Assembly (NCBI GenBank): GCA_010909165.1
Contig: MU008217.1
Location: 1 to 64,000 of the forward strand
Direction: 5' to 3'
Source: Anthoceros angustus
Lineage: Eukaryota > Streptophyta > Anthocerotopsida > Anthocerotales > Anthocerotaceae
DNA: 64,000 nucleotides
In this document: one piece after another, positions 46,611-58,710 of the stretch
Layout of the letters: each line of letters begins with the position of its first letter
Position numbering within the stretch: the first letter of the stretch is position 1
Position numbers and translations under genes: made by a program
The notes under the pieces: generated by a model
Databases searched by the model: none
What the model was told of the DNA's origin: nothing
What the model saw: only the letters and a program-made list of their open reading frames with translations

Positions 46611-47400
46611 GAATTTCTTTCATGGGGATGAATTTGTGGTGTTTAGCCCTCGTTCATGCATTTCATTAACATTATTGATTGAAGATTATTTGTCTTGTTT
46701 GAATTTCTTTCATGGGGATGAATTTGTGGTGTTTAGCCCTCGTTCATGCATGTGGTGACCGCCACCGTGGTCCTTTGCCTTAAGCTTGATCAAGTCATCA
46801 AGACTCAATTGCCTTCCTTAGCAGCGGTTTCATGCATGTGGTGACCGCCACCGTGGTCCTTTGCCTTAAGCTTGATCAAGTCATGCTTATTCTTTTATTG
46901 AGCTTGATCAAGTCATCAAGACTCAATTGCCTTCCTTAGCAGCGGTTTCATGCATGTGGTGACCGCCACCGTGGTCCTTTGCCTTAAGCTTGATCAAGTC
47001 ATCCACATTCTTTTATTGAGCTTGATCAAGTCATCAAGACTCAATTGCCTTCCTTAGCAGCGGTTTCATGCATGTGGTGACCGCCACCGTGGTCCTTTGC
47101 CTTAAGCTTGATCAAGTCATCCACATTCTTTTATTGAGCTTGATCAAGTCATCCACATTCTTTTATTGAGCTTGATCAAGTCATGCTTATTCTTTTATTG
47201 AGCTTGATCAAGTCATCCACATTCTTTTATTGAGCTTGATCAAGTCATGCTTATTCTTTTATTGAGCTTGATCAAGTCATCAAGACTCAATTGCCTTCCT
47301 TAGCAGCGGTTTCATGCATGTGGTGACCGCCACCGTGGTCCTTTGCCTTAAGCTTGATCAAGTCATGCTTATTCTTTTATTGAGCTTGATCAAGTCATCA
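46611..47400. repeat. S x2 and L87/L32 array, deletion variant
   Basis: All L87 copies read caattgcc, so the unit is 86 bp and cannot keep a minus-strand frame between copies. L32 words with both ends intervene. The consistent variant shows this array was amplified from one mutated copy. Confidence 0.88.
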
Positions 47401-47760
47401 AGACTTAGATGATGGCTCCTTTATAGATGACCACAACGTTGTCTTAGGTCCTCGAGCAACTCATAATTATTGCTTGGTCGCGAGGAATTCATTATTGCTT
47501 GGTCGCGAGGAATTCATTATTGCTTGGTCGCGAGGAATTCATTATTGCTTGGTCGCGAGGAATTCATTATTGCTTGGTCGCGAGGAATTCATTATTGCTT
47601 GGTCGCGAGGAATTCATTATTGCTTGGTCGCGAGGAATTCATTATTGCTTGGTCGCGAGGAATTCATTATTGCTTGGTCGCGAGGAATTCATTATTGATT
47701 GATTGATTGATTGAAGATTATTTGTCTTGTTTGAATTTTACCGACCACTTATTGTTTGAA
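47401..47760. repeat. R25 x9 and GATT run
   Basis: Nine R25 copies (47,473-47,697) at exactly 25 bp, the longest such run. The last word leaves at cattattgattgatt, where the 8-bp cattattg is shared by R25 and S. G loses its second half here. S and one P35 word follow. Confidence 0.92.
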
Positions 47761-48565
47761 TTTCTTTCATGGGGATGAATTTGTGGTGTTTAGCCCTCGT
47801 TCATGCATGTGGTGACCGCCACCGTGGTCCTTTGCCTTAAGCTTGATCAAGTCATGCTTATTCTTTTATTGAGCTTGATCAAGTCATCAAGACTCAATTG
47901 CCTTCCTTAGCAGCGGTTTCATGCATGTGGTGACCGCCACCGTGGTCCTTTGCCTTAAGCTTGATCAAGTCATCAAGACTCAATTGCCTTCCTTAGCAGC
48001 GGTTTCATGCATGTGGTGACCGCCACCGTGGTCCTTTGCCTTAAGCTTGATCAAGTCATCAAGACTCAATTGCCTTCCTTAGCAGCGGTTTCATGCATGT
48101 GGTGACCGCCACGCCTTGCTTTCTTTTATTGAGCTTGATCAAGTCATCAAGACTCAATTGCCTTCCTTAGCAGCGGTTTCATGCATGTGGTGACCGCCAC
48201 CGTGGTCCTTTGCCTTAAGCTTGATCAAGTCATGCTTATTCTTTTATTGAGCTTGATCAAGTCATCAAGACTCAATTGCCTTCCTTAGCAGCGGTTTCAT
48301 GCATGTGGTGACCGCCACCGTGGTCCTTTGCCTTAAGCTTGATCAAGTCATCAAGACTTAGATGACCACAACGTTGTCTTAGGTCCTCGAGCAACTCATA
48401 ATTATTGCTTGGTCGCGAGGAATTCATTATTGCTTGGATGTTTGTGCTCTATAATGTATTTAAAATTGGTCAATATGGATTATTTTTGTGAAAATATATT
48501 CAACCGTGGTGGTTGCTCTCAATATCCTAGGCAAATCAATTGTTAACCGTTGCAAGGATGAGCAA
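47761..48565. repeat. L87 array (deletion variant) and G
   Basis: About seven caattgcc-type L87 copies. One (48,105-48,125) is a hybrid with gccacgccttgctttc. The complete G with one R25 word starts at 48,360. Confidence 0.87.
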
Positions 48566-49090
48566 TTTTACCGAGCACTTATTGTTTGATAGATGTTCAA
48601 TTTTACCGACCACTTATTGTTTGATAGATGTTCAATTTATGGACCACTTATTGTTTGATAGATGTTCAATTTTACCGACCACTTATTGTTTGATAGATGT
48701 TCAATTTATGGACCACTTATTGTTTGATAGATGTTCAATTTTATAGACCACTTATTGTTTGATAGATGTTCAATTTTACCGACCACTTATTGTTTGATAG
48801 ATGTTCAATTTTATACACCACTTATTGTTTGATAGATGTTCAATTTTACCGACCACTTATTGTTTGATAGATGTTCAATTTTATAGACCACTTATTGTTT
48901 GATAGATGTTCACGAGGTGGAGCGTGGCGAGGATGAGCAATTTTACCGAGCACTTATTGTTTGATAGATGTTCACGAGGTGGAGCGTGGCGAGGATGAGC
49001 AACAACAAACCACTTCTTGTTCTTCTTCATCTTCTTCTCTTCTTCTTCCTCTTCATCTTCTTCTTCTCTTCTTCTTCTCTTCTTCTTGTT
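48566..49090. repeat. P35 array, HINGE, CTT
   Basis: Eleven P35 words in the order accgag, accga, atgga, accga, atgga, ataga, accga, ataca, accga, ataga, accgag, with HINGE at 48,910 and 48,971. The CTT tract (49,018-49,088) joins S at cttgtttgaatttc. Confidence 0.88.
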
Positions 49091-49830
49091 TGAATTTCTT
49101 TCATGGGGATGAATTTGTGGTGTTTAGCCCTCGTTCATGCATGTGGTGACCGCCACCGTGGTCCTTTGCCTTAAGCTTGATCAAGTCATCAAGACTCAAT
49201 TTGCCTTCCTTAGCAGCGGTTTCATGCATGTGGTGACCGCCACCGTGGTCCTTTGCCTTAAGCTTGATCAAGTCATCCACATTCTTTTATTGAGCTTGAT
49301 CAAGTCATCCACATTCTTTTATTGAGCTTGATCAAGTCATGCTTATTCTTTTATTGAGCTTGATCAAGTCATCCACATTCTTTTATTGAGCTTGATCAAG
49401 TCATGCTTATTCTTTTATTGAGCTTGATCAAGTCATCAAGACTCAATTTGCCTTCCTTAGCAGCGGTTTCATGCATGTGGTGACCGCCACCGTGGTCCTT
49501 TGCCTTAAGCTTGATCAAGTCATGCTTATTCTTTTATTGAGCTTGATCAAGTCATCAAGACTTAGATGATGGCTCCTTTATAGATGACCACAACGTTGTC
49601 TTAGGTCCTCGAGCAACTCATAATTATTGCTTGGTCGCGAGGAATTCATTATTGCTTGGTCGCGAGGAATTCATTATTGCTTGGTCGCGAGGAATTCATT
49701 ATTGCTTGGATGTTTGTGCTCTATAATGTATTTAAAATTGGTCAATATGGATTATTTTTGTGAAAATATATTCAACCGTGGTGGTTGCTCTCAATATCCT
49801 AGGCAAATCAATTGTTAACCGTTGCAAGGA
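49091..49830. repeat. S, L87/L32 array, G with R25 x3
   Basis: L87 copies are of the caatttgcc type again, so the deletion variant ends between 48.3 and 49.2 kb. L32 words alternate catccac and catgctt. G contains three R25 words (49,630-49,705). Confidence 0.87.
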
Positions 49831-50715
49831 TGAGCAATTTTACCGACCACTTATTGTTTGATAGATGTTCAATTTTACCTTTGCATTCGTCTAGACCATT
49901 TTACCGACCACTTATTGTTTGAATTTCTTTCATGGGGATGAATTTGTGGTGTTTAGCCCTCGTTCATGCATGTGGTGACCGCCACCGTGGTCCTTTGCCT
50001 TAAGCTTGATCAAGTCATCAAGACTCAATTTGCCTTCCTTAGCAGCGGTTTCATGCATTTCATTAACATTATTGATTGATTGAAGATTATTTGTCTTGTT
50101 TGAATTTCTTTCATGGGGATGAATTTGTGGTGTTTAGCCCTCGTTCATGCATGTGGTGACCGCCACCGTGGTCCTTTGCCTTAAGCTTGATCAAGTCATG
50201 CTTATTCTTTTATTGAGCTTGATCAAGTCATGCTTATTCTTTTATTGAGCTTGATCAAGTCATCAAGACTCAATTTGCCTTCCTTAGCGCAACGGTTCCA
50301 TACATATGGTGACCGCCACCGTGGTCCTTTGCCTTAAGCTTGATCAAGTCATGCTTATTCTTTTATTGAGCTTGATCAAGTCATCAAGACTCAATTTGCC
50401 TTCCTTAGCAGCGGTTTCATGCATGTGGTGACCGCCACCGTGGTCCTTTGCCTTAAGCTTGATCAAGTCATCCACATTCTTTTATTGAGCTTGATCAAGT
50501 CATCAAGACTTAGATGACCACAACGTTGTCTTAGGTCCTCGAGCAACTCATAATTATTGCTTGGTCGCGAGGAATTCATTATTGCTTGGATGTTTGTGCT
50601 CTATAATGTATTTAAAATTGGTCAATATGGATTATTTTTGTGAAAATATATTCAACCGTGGTGGTTGCTCTCAATATCCTAGGCAAATCAATTGTTAACC
50701 GTTGCAAGGATGAGC
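49831..50715. repeat. P35/X30, S, L87/L32, canonical G
   Basis: From about 50,200 the sequence follows unit 1 closely. It includes the rare gcgcaacggttcc version of L87 found only here (50,285) and at 3,580. This shared rare variant ties the passage to unit 1 or its source. Confidence 0.87.
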
Positions 50716-51550
50716 AATTTTACCGACCACTTATTGTTTGATAGATGTTCAATTTTACCGACCACTTATTGTTTGATAGATGTTCAATTTTATAGACCAC
50801 TTATTGTTTGATAGATGTTCAATTTTATGGACCACTTATTGTTTGATAGATGTTCAATTTTATAGACCACTTATTGTTTGATAGATGTTCAATTTTATAC
50901 ACCACTTATTGTTTGATAGATGTTCAATTTTACCGAGCACTTATTGTTTGATAGATGTTCAATTTTATAGACCACTTATTGTTTGATAGATGTTCAATTT
51001 TATGGACCACTTATTGTTTGATAGATGTTCAATTTTATACACCACTTATTGTTTGATAGATGTTCACGAGGTGGAGCGTGGCGAGGATGAGCAACAACAA
51101 ACCACTTCTTGTTAGGCTTTCCTAAGGTGCAACGCGTTGCGGTGGGCAACTCAACCAACCACTTAGATGATGGCTCCTTTATAGATGACCTTGAATACTA
51201 GATACTATACAGGATATTTGATATTTCCTTTATGGCACGTTCAAGTTGTTTTTCTTGTGATAGGTACTATAAATGGATATATGATATTTCCTTTATGGCA
51301 CGTTCAAGTTGTTTTCTTGTGATAGGTACTATAAATGGATATATGATATTTCCTTTCTAGCATCTTCAAATTGTTTTCTTGTGAATACATAAGCATTGGG
51401 ATTCTCATCTTATCTCCATTTTCAAATTGTTTTCTTGTAATACATACTATTAATGGATATTTGATATTTCCTTTCTAGCATCTTCAAATTGTTTTTCTTG
51501 TGGTAGCGATATTATATTTATATTTGGTATTTTCTTTTGTGGTATCTTTG
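50716..51550. repeat. P35 array (10 copies) and TAIL with Y62
   Basis: P35 order begins as in units 1-3 (accga, accga, ataga, atgga, ataga). HINGE is followed by ggtgcaacgcgttgcgg, a variant of gtgcagcgttgcg. About five Y62 copies follow (51,205-51,500) with a DA word (aatacataagcattggg) inside. Two copies have an extra t in gtttttcttg. Confidence 0.86.
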
Positions 51551-52215
51551 AATTTTACCGCAATCTATGTAGTTGCCATATTTCAATCCTATGACGAAGA
51601 TCCGTCCTTAGTGGACTTGAATAAATTTCTTCTTCTCTTCATCTTCTTCTTGTTTGAATTTCTTTCACGCTCGTATTGGTCCATCTTAGTAACAAAATGG
51701 CATGGTTGTGCAACTTAACAAACCACTTCTTGTTTGAATTTCTTTCATGGGGATGAATTTGTGGTGTTTAGCCCTCGTTCATGCATGTGGTGACCGCCAC
51801 CGTGGTCCTTTGCCTTAAGCTTGATCAAGTCATGCTTATTCTTTTATTGAGCTTGATCAAGTCATCAAGACTTAGATGATGGCTCCTTTATAGATGACCT
51901 TGAATACTAGATACTATACAGGATATTTGATATTTCCTTTATGGCACGTTCAAGTTGTTTTCTTGTGGTATCTTTGAATTTTACCGAGCACTTATTGTTT
52001 GATAGATGTTCAATTTTATAGACCACTTATTGTTTGATAGATGTTCAATTTTACCTTTGCATTCGTCTAGACCATTTTACCGAGCACTTATTGTTTGATA
52101 GATGTTCACGAGGTGGAGCGTGGCGAGGATGAGCAACAACAAACCACTTCTTGTTCTTCTTCATCTTCTTCATCTTCTTCATTTGTTCTTCTTCATCTTC
52201 TTCATTTGTTCTTCT
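51551..52215. repeat. F, CTT, TAIL/S pieces, L32, TAIL, P35, CTT
   Basis: TAIL jumps into F at tttgaattttaccg. After CTT, ctttcacgctcgtattgg of TAIL returns and ends in acttaacaaacc. S, one L87 piece, L32 and the TAIL start (51,870-51,975) with a Y62 word lead to P35 and CTT (52,150-52,215). Confidence 0.8.
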
Positions 52216-53210
52216 TGTTAGGCTTTCCTAAGGTGCAAGCGGCAATTAGGAGACCCCAATACTTTAGTGTAGATGAGACCATCCAATTTGTACACCTTTG
52301 ACATAAAGAACTACTCATCATATTATGATTTCAAGGATGATTTCAAGGATGATTTCAAGGATGATTTCAAGGATGATTTCAAGGATGATTTCAAGGATGA
52401 TTTCAAGGATGATTTCAAGGATGAGCAATTTTACCGAGCACTTATTGTTTGATAGATGTTCAATTTTATGGACCACTTATTGTTTGATAGATGTTCAATT
52501 TTATACACCACTTATTGTTTGATAGATGTTCAATTTTACCGAGCACTTATTGTTTGATAGATGTTCAATTTTATAGACCACTTATTGTTTGATAGATGTT
52601 CAATTTTACCGACCACTTATTGTTTGATAGATGTTCAATTTTACCGAGCACTTATTGTTTGATAGATGTTCAATTTTATGGACCACTTATTGTTTGATAG
52701 ATGTTCAATTTTACCGACCACTTATTGTTTGATAGATGTTCAATTTTACCGACCACTTATTGTTTGATAGATGTTCACGAGGTGGAGCGTGGCGAGGATG
52801 AGCAACTTAATAATTAAGTCTCCTCACTTGCCTTCTTAATGTACAACATGTCAATTGAGAACTAAACTACACCAAATCTTTATCAAGGTGCCCAATATTG
52901 CAAGGATGATTTCAAGGATGATTTCAAGGATGATTTCAAGGATGAGCAACAACAAAGAAACATACAACCATATTACATACATATCAGCCCTTCTTGTTAG
53001 GCTTTCCTAAGGTGCAAGCGGCAATTAGGAGACCCCAATACTTTAGTGTAGATGAGACCATCCAATTTGTACACCTTTGACATAAAGAACTACTCATCAT
53101 ATTATGATTTCAAGGATGATTTCAAGGATGATTTCAAGGATGATTTCAAGGATGATTTCAAGGATGATTTCAAGGATGATTTCAAGGATGATTTCAAGGA
53201 TGAGCAATTT
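52216..53210. repeat. VQ x2, FKD x8 twice, P35 array, TAIL/HEAD shortcut
   Basis: VQ at about 52,217 with eight FKD words, ten P35 words (52,430-52,780) and HINGE. Next comes the ttaataattaagtctcc to cccaatattgcaagg shortcut known from 34.85 kb, here ending in aaggatgatttc (four FKD words). VQ at about 52,996 carries another eight FKD words. Confidence 0.85.
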
Positions 53211-53745
53211 TACCGAGCACTTATTGTTTGATAGATGTTCACGAGGTGGAGCGTGGCGAGGATGAGCAATTTTACCTTTGCATTCGTCTAGACCATTTTA
53301 CCGACCACTTATTGTTTGATAGATGTTCAATTTTACCGAGCACTTATTGTTTGATAGATGTTCAATTTTATAGACCACTTATTGTTTGATAGATGTTCAA
53401 TTTTACCGACCACTTATTGTTTGATAGATGTTCAATTTTACCGACCACTTATTGTTTGATAGATGTTCAATTTTATGGACCACTTATTGTTTGATAGATG
53501 TTCACGAGGTGGAGCGTGGCGAGGATGAGCAATTTTACCGACCACTTATTGTTTGATAGATGTTCACGAGGTGGAGCGTGGCGAGGATGAGCAACTTAAT
53601 AATTAAGTCTCCTCACTTGCCTTCTTAATGTACAACATGTCAATTGAGAACTAAACTACACCAAATCTTTATCAAGGTGCCCAATATTGCAAGGATGATT
53701 TCAAGGATGATTTCAAGGATGATTTCAAGGATGATTTCAAGGATG
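53211..53745. repeat. P35/HINGE and second shortcut with FKD x5
   Basis: P35 words with HINGE at 53,240, 53,503 and 53,565, then the TAIL/HEAD shortcut again (53,594-53,692) and five FKD words. The order of 52.2-53.2 kb is thus partly repeated about 0.8 kb later. Confidence 0.85.
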
Positions 53746-54660
53746 AGCAATTTTACCGACCACTTATTGTTTGATAGATGTTCACGAGGTGGAGCGTGGC
53801 GAGGATGAGCAATTTTACCGAGCACTTATTGTTTGATAGATGTTCACGAGGTGGAGCGTGGCGAGGATGAGCAATTTTACCACTTATTGTTTGATAGATG
53901 TTCAATTTTATGGACCACTTATTGTTTGATAGATGTTCACGAGGTGGAGCGTGGCGAGGATGAGCAATTTTACCACTTATTGTTTGATAGATGTTCAATT
54001 TTACCGAGCACTTATTGTTTGATAGATGTTCAATTTTATACACCACTTATTGTTTGATAGATGTTCAATTTTATACACCACTTATTGTTTGATAGATGTT
54101 CACGAGGTGGAGCGTGGCGAGGATGAGCAATTTTACCTTTGCATTCGTCTAGACCATTTTACCGAGCACTTATTGTTTGATAGATGTTCACGAGGTGGAG
54201 CGTGGCGAGGATGAGCAATTTTACCACTTATTGTTTGATAGATGTTCAATTTTACCGAGCACTTATTGTTTGATAGATGTTCACGAGGTGGAGCGTGGCG
54301 AGGATGAGCAATTTTACCGAGCACTTATTGTTTGATAGATGTTCAATTTTACCTTTGCATTCGTCTAGACCATTTTACCGAGCACTTATTGTTTGATAGA
54401 TGTTCACGAGGTGGAGCGTGGCGAGGATGAGCAATTTTACCGACCACTTATTGTTTGATAGATGTTCAATTTTATGGACCACTTATTGTTTGATAGATGT
54501 TCACGAGGTGGAGCGTGGCGAGGATGAGCAATTTTACCTTTGCATTCGTCCGCATTGGATGACGAGCACCGCCACGCCTTGCTTTCTTTCACGCTCGTAT
54601 TGGTCCATCTTAGTAACAAAATGGCATGGTTGTGCAACTTAACAAACCACTTCTTGTTAG
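53746..54660. repeat. HINGE-rich P35 zone
   Basis: About 16 P35 words and nine HINGE words, the densest HINGE area of the window, with three X30 links. Both strands have 60-107-codon frames (minus strand reads AHPRHAPPREHLSNNK per HINGE) which exist only because HINGE plus P35 spacing keeps phase. It ends with gcattggatgacgagc and ctttcacgctcg words. Confidence 0.86.
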
Positions 54661-55330
54661 GCTTTCCTAAGGTGCAAGCGGCAATTAGGAGACCCCAATA
54701 CTTTAGTGTAGATGAGACCATCCAATTTGTACACCTTTGACATAAAGAACTACTCATCATATTATGATTTCAAGGATGAGCAATTTTACCGACCACTTAT
54801 TGTTTGATAGATGTTCACGAGGTGGAGCGTGGCGAGGATGAGCAATTTTACCACTTATTGTTTGATAGATGTTCAATTTTACCACTTATTGTTTGATAGA
54901 TGTTCTAATTGTTTTCTTGTGATAGGTACTATAAATGGATATATGATATTTCCTTTATGGCACGTTCAAGTTGTTTTCTTGTAATACATACTATTAATGG
55001 ATATTTGATATTTCCTTTATGGCACGTTCAAGTTGTTTTCTTGTGGTATCTTTGAATTTCTTTCATGGGGATGAATTTGTGGTGTTTAGCCCTCGTTCAT
55101 GCATTTCATTAACATTATTGATTGAAGATTATTTGTCTTGTTTGAATTTTACCTTTGCATTCGTCTAGACCATTTTACCGAGCACTTATTGTTTGATAGA
55201 TGTTCAATTTTACCGCAATCTATGTAGTTGCCATATTTCAATCCTATGACGAAGATCCGTCCTTAGTGGACTTGAATAAATTTCTTCTTCTTGTTCTTCT
55301 TCATTTGTTCTTCTTCATTTGTTCTTCTTG
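54661..55330. repeat. VQ, P35, Y62, S, F, CTT
   Basis: VQ at 54,656; P35 with HINGE; Y62 (54,905-55,050) entered through gatgttctaattg; S; one P35/X30; F (55,213-55,290); short CTT before the last complete VQ. Confidence 0.84.
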
Positions 55331-56240
55331 TTAGGCTTTCCTAAGGTGCAAGCGGCAATTAGGAGACCCCAATACTTTAGTGTAGATGAGACCATCCAAT
55401 TTGTACACCTTTGACATAAAGAACTACTCATCATATTATGATTTCAAGGATGAGCAATTTTACCGAGCACTTATTGTTTGATAGATGTTCAATTTATGGA
55501 CCACTTATTGTTTGATAGATGTTCAATTTATGGACCACTTATTGTTTGATAGATGTTCAATTTTATAGACCACTTATTGTTTGATAGATGTTCAATTTTA
55601 TACACCACTTATTGTTTGATAGATGTTCAATTTATGGACCACTTATTGTTTGATAGATGTTCTAATTGTTTTCTTGTGATAGGTACTATAAATGGATATT
55701 TGATATTTCCTTTATGGCACGTTCAAGTTGTTTTCTTGTAATACATACTATTAATGGATATTTGATATTTCCTTTATGGCACGTTCAAGTTGTTTTCTTG
55801 TGATAGGTACTATAAATGGATATTTGATATTTCCTTTATGGCACGTTCAAGTTGTTTTCTTGTGGTAGCGATATTATATTTATATTTGGTATTTTCTTTT
55901 GTGGTATCTTTGAATTTTACCGAGCACTTATTGTTTGATAGATGTTCAATTTTACCTTTGCATTCGTCTAGACCATTTTACCGACCACTTATTGTTTGAT
56001 AGATGTTCAATTTATGGACCACTTATTGTTTGATAGATGTTCAATTTTACCTTTGCATTCGTCTAGACCATTTTACCGCAATCTATGTAGTTGCCATATT
56101 TCAATCCTATGACGAAGATCCGTCCTTAGTGGACTTGAATAAATTTCTTCTTCTTGTTCTTCTTCTTGTTTGAATTTTACCGAGCACTTATTGTTTGATA
56201 GATGTTCAATTTATGGACCACTTATTGTTTGATAGATGTT
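55331..56240. repeat. Last full VQ, P35, Y62, P35/X30, F
   Basis: VQ at about 55,329, five P35 words (three atgga), four Y62 words (55,665-55,870) with both gtgatagg and gtaatac forms, a TAIL piece, P35/X30, F (56,075-56,148) and two P35 words. Confidence 0.84.
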
Positions 56241-56905
56241 CTAATTGTTTTCTTGTGATAGGTACTATAAATGGATATTTGATATTTCCTTTCTAGCATC
56301 TTCAAATTGTTTTCTTGTGAATACATAAGCATTGGGATTCTCATCTTATCTCCATTTTCAAATTTCATGGGGATGAATTTGTGGTGTTTAGCCCTCGTTC
56401 ATGCATTTCATTAACATTATTGATTGATTGAAGATTATTTGTCTTGTTTGAATTTCTTTCATGGGGATGAATTTGTGGTGTTTAGCCCTCGTTCATGCAT
56501 GTGGTGACCGCCACCGTGGTCCTTTGCCTTAAGCTTGATCAAGTCATCCACATTCTTTTATTGAGCTTGATCAAGTCATGCTTATTCTTTTATTGAGCTT
56601 GATCAAGTCATGCTTATTCTTTTATTGAGCTTGATCAAGTCATGCTTATTCTTTTATTGAGCTTGATCAAGTCATCAAGACTTAGATGACCACAACGTTG
56701 TCTTAGGTCCTCGAGCAACTCATAATTATTGCTTGGTCGCGAGGAATTCATTATTGCTTGGATGTTTGTGCTCTATAATGTATTTAAAATTGGTCAATAT
56801 GGATTATTTTTGTGAAAATATATTCAACCGTGGTGGTTGCTCTCAATATCCTAGGCAAATCAATTGTTAACCGTTGCAAGGATGATTTCAAGGATGATTT
56901 CAAGG
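56241..56905. repeat. Y62, DA word, S x2, L32, G
   Basis: Y62 enters DA (aatacataagcattggg, 56,320). DA changes to S inside ttcaaatttcatgg, where both words share atttcatgg. S twice, four L32 words (56,550-56,665) and canonical G with one R25 word follow. Confidence 0.84.
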
Positions 56906-57740
56906 ATGAGCAATTTTACCGAGCACTTATTGTTTGATAGATGTTCAATTTTATAGACCACTTATTGTTTGATAGATGTTCAATTTTATAGACCACTTAT
57001 TGTTTGATAGATGTTCAATTTTACCTTTGCATTCGTCTAGACCATTTTACCGAGCACTTATTGTTTGATAGATGTTCAATTTTATAGACCACTTATTGTT
57101 TGATAGATGTTCAATTTTACCGCAATCTATGTAGTTGCCATATTTCAATCCTATGACGAAGATCCGTCCTTAGTGGACTTGAATAAATTTCTTCTTCCTC
57201 TTCATCTTCTTCTTCATCTTCTTCTTCTTGTTTGAATTTCTTTCATGGGGATGAATTTGTGGTGTTTAGCCCTCGTTCATGCATTTCATTAACATTATTG
57301 ATTGATTGATTGATTGAAGATTATTTGTCTTGTTTGAATTTCTTTCATGGGGATGAATTTGTGGTGTTTAGCCCTCGTTCATGCATGTGGTGACCGCCAC
57401 CGTGGTCCTTTGCCTTAAGCTTGATCAAGTCATCAAGACTCAATTGCCTTAAGCTTGATCAAGTCATCCACATTCTTTTATTGAGCTTGATCAAGTCATC
57501 AAGACTTAGATGACCACAACGTTGTCTTAGGTCCTCGAGCAACTCATAATTATTGCTTGGTCGCGAGGAATTCATTATTGCTTGGATGTTTGTGCTCTAT
57601 AATGTATTTAAAATTGGTCAATATGGATTATTTTTGTGAAAATATATTCAACCGTGGTGGTTGCTCTCAATATCCTAGGCAAATCAATTGTTAACCGTTG
57701 CAAGGATGATTTCAAGGATGATTTCAAGGACTATCAAACA
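56906..57740. repeat. P35, F, CTT, S x2, L87 hybrid, G
   Basis: Five P35 words, F (57,117-57,190), CTT, two S blocks with a gattgatt run (57,300-57,318). At 57,440-57,455 an L87 restarts through tgcctt (caattgccttaagc), deleting most of one unit. G and three FKD words end in ggactatcaaacaac. Confidence 0.83.
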
Positions 57741-57830
57741 ACAAAATCCAAATGTAAAATTGAACATCTATCAAACAACAAAATCCAAATGTAAAATTGA
57801 ACATCTATCAAACAACAAAACCACTTCTTG
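57741..57830 (-). repeat. Inverted P35 fragments in K words (two)
   Basis: The words taaaattgaacatctatc (57,755 and 57,792) are the reverse complement of the P35 core. Each follows K (ccaaatgtaaaattga) and shares taaaattgaa with it. All P35 arrays up to this point are in the other orientation. Further inverted pieces are at 58,168-58,192, 58,770-58,793 and 59,463-59,580. Confidence 0.88.
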
Positions 57831-58330
57831 TTTGAATTTTACCTTTGCATTCGTCTAGACCATTTTACCGAGCACTTATTGTTTGATAGATGTTCAATTT
57901 TATACACCACTTATTGTTTGATAGATGTTCAATTTTACCTTTGCATTCGTCCGCATTGGATGACGAGCACCGCCACGCCTTGCTTTCTTTTATTGAGCTT
58001 GATCAAGTCATGCTTATTCTTTTATTGAGCTTGATCAAGTCATCCACATTCTTTTATTGAGCTTGATCAAGTCATCAAGACTTAGATGACCACAACGTTG
58101 TCTTAGGTCCTCGAGCAACTCATAATTATTTATGTATGCTATTCTTTGCAACAACAAAATCCAAATGTAAAATTGAACATCTATCAAACAACAAACCACT
58201 TCTTGTTCTTCTTCTTGTTTGAATTTCTTTCATGGGGATGAATTTGTGGTGTTTAGCCCTCGTTCATGCATTTCATTAACATTATTGATTGATTGATTGA
58301 TTGAAGATTATTTGTCTTGTTTGAATTTCT
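57831..58330. repeat. P35/X30, L32, G start, T/K, inverted P35, S
   Basis: Two P35 words, gcattggatgacgagc, three L32 words, and G to ctcataattatttatg, where the 8-bp taattatt leads to T. T enters K and the third inverted P35 fragment (58,168-58,192). S follows with a gattgatt run. Confidence 0.82.
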
Positions 58331-58710
58331 TTCATGGGGATGAATTTGTGGTGTTTAGCCCTCGTTCATGCATGTGGTGACCGCCACCGTGGTCCTTTGC
58401 CTTAAGCTTGATCAAGTCATCAAGACTCAATTTGCCTTCCTTAGCAGCGGTTTCATGCATGTGGTGACCGCCACCGTGGTCCTTTGCCTTAAGCTTGATC
58501 AAGTCATCAAGACTCAATTTGCCTTCCTTAGCAGCGGTTTCATGCATGTGGTGACCGCCACCGTGGTCCTTTGCCTTAAGCTTGATCAAGTCATGCTTAT
58601 TCTTTTATTGAGCTTGATCAAGTCATCCACATTCTTTTATTGAGCTTGATCAAGTCATCAAGACTCAATTTGCCTTCCTTAGCAGCGGTTTCATGCATTT
58701 CATGGCCAAA
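58331..58710. repeat. L87 array with open minus frame
   Basis: Three L87 copies at exactly 87 bp (caagactcaa at 58,421 and 58,508), then two L32 words and a fourth L87. The minus strand is open for 85 codons (58,332-58,589), reading the 29-residue repeat nearly three times. Confidence 0.88.
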
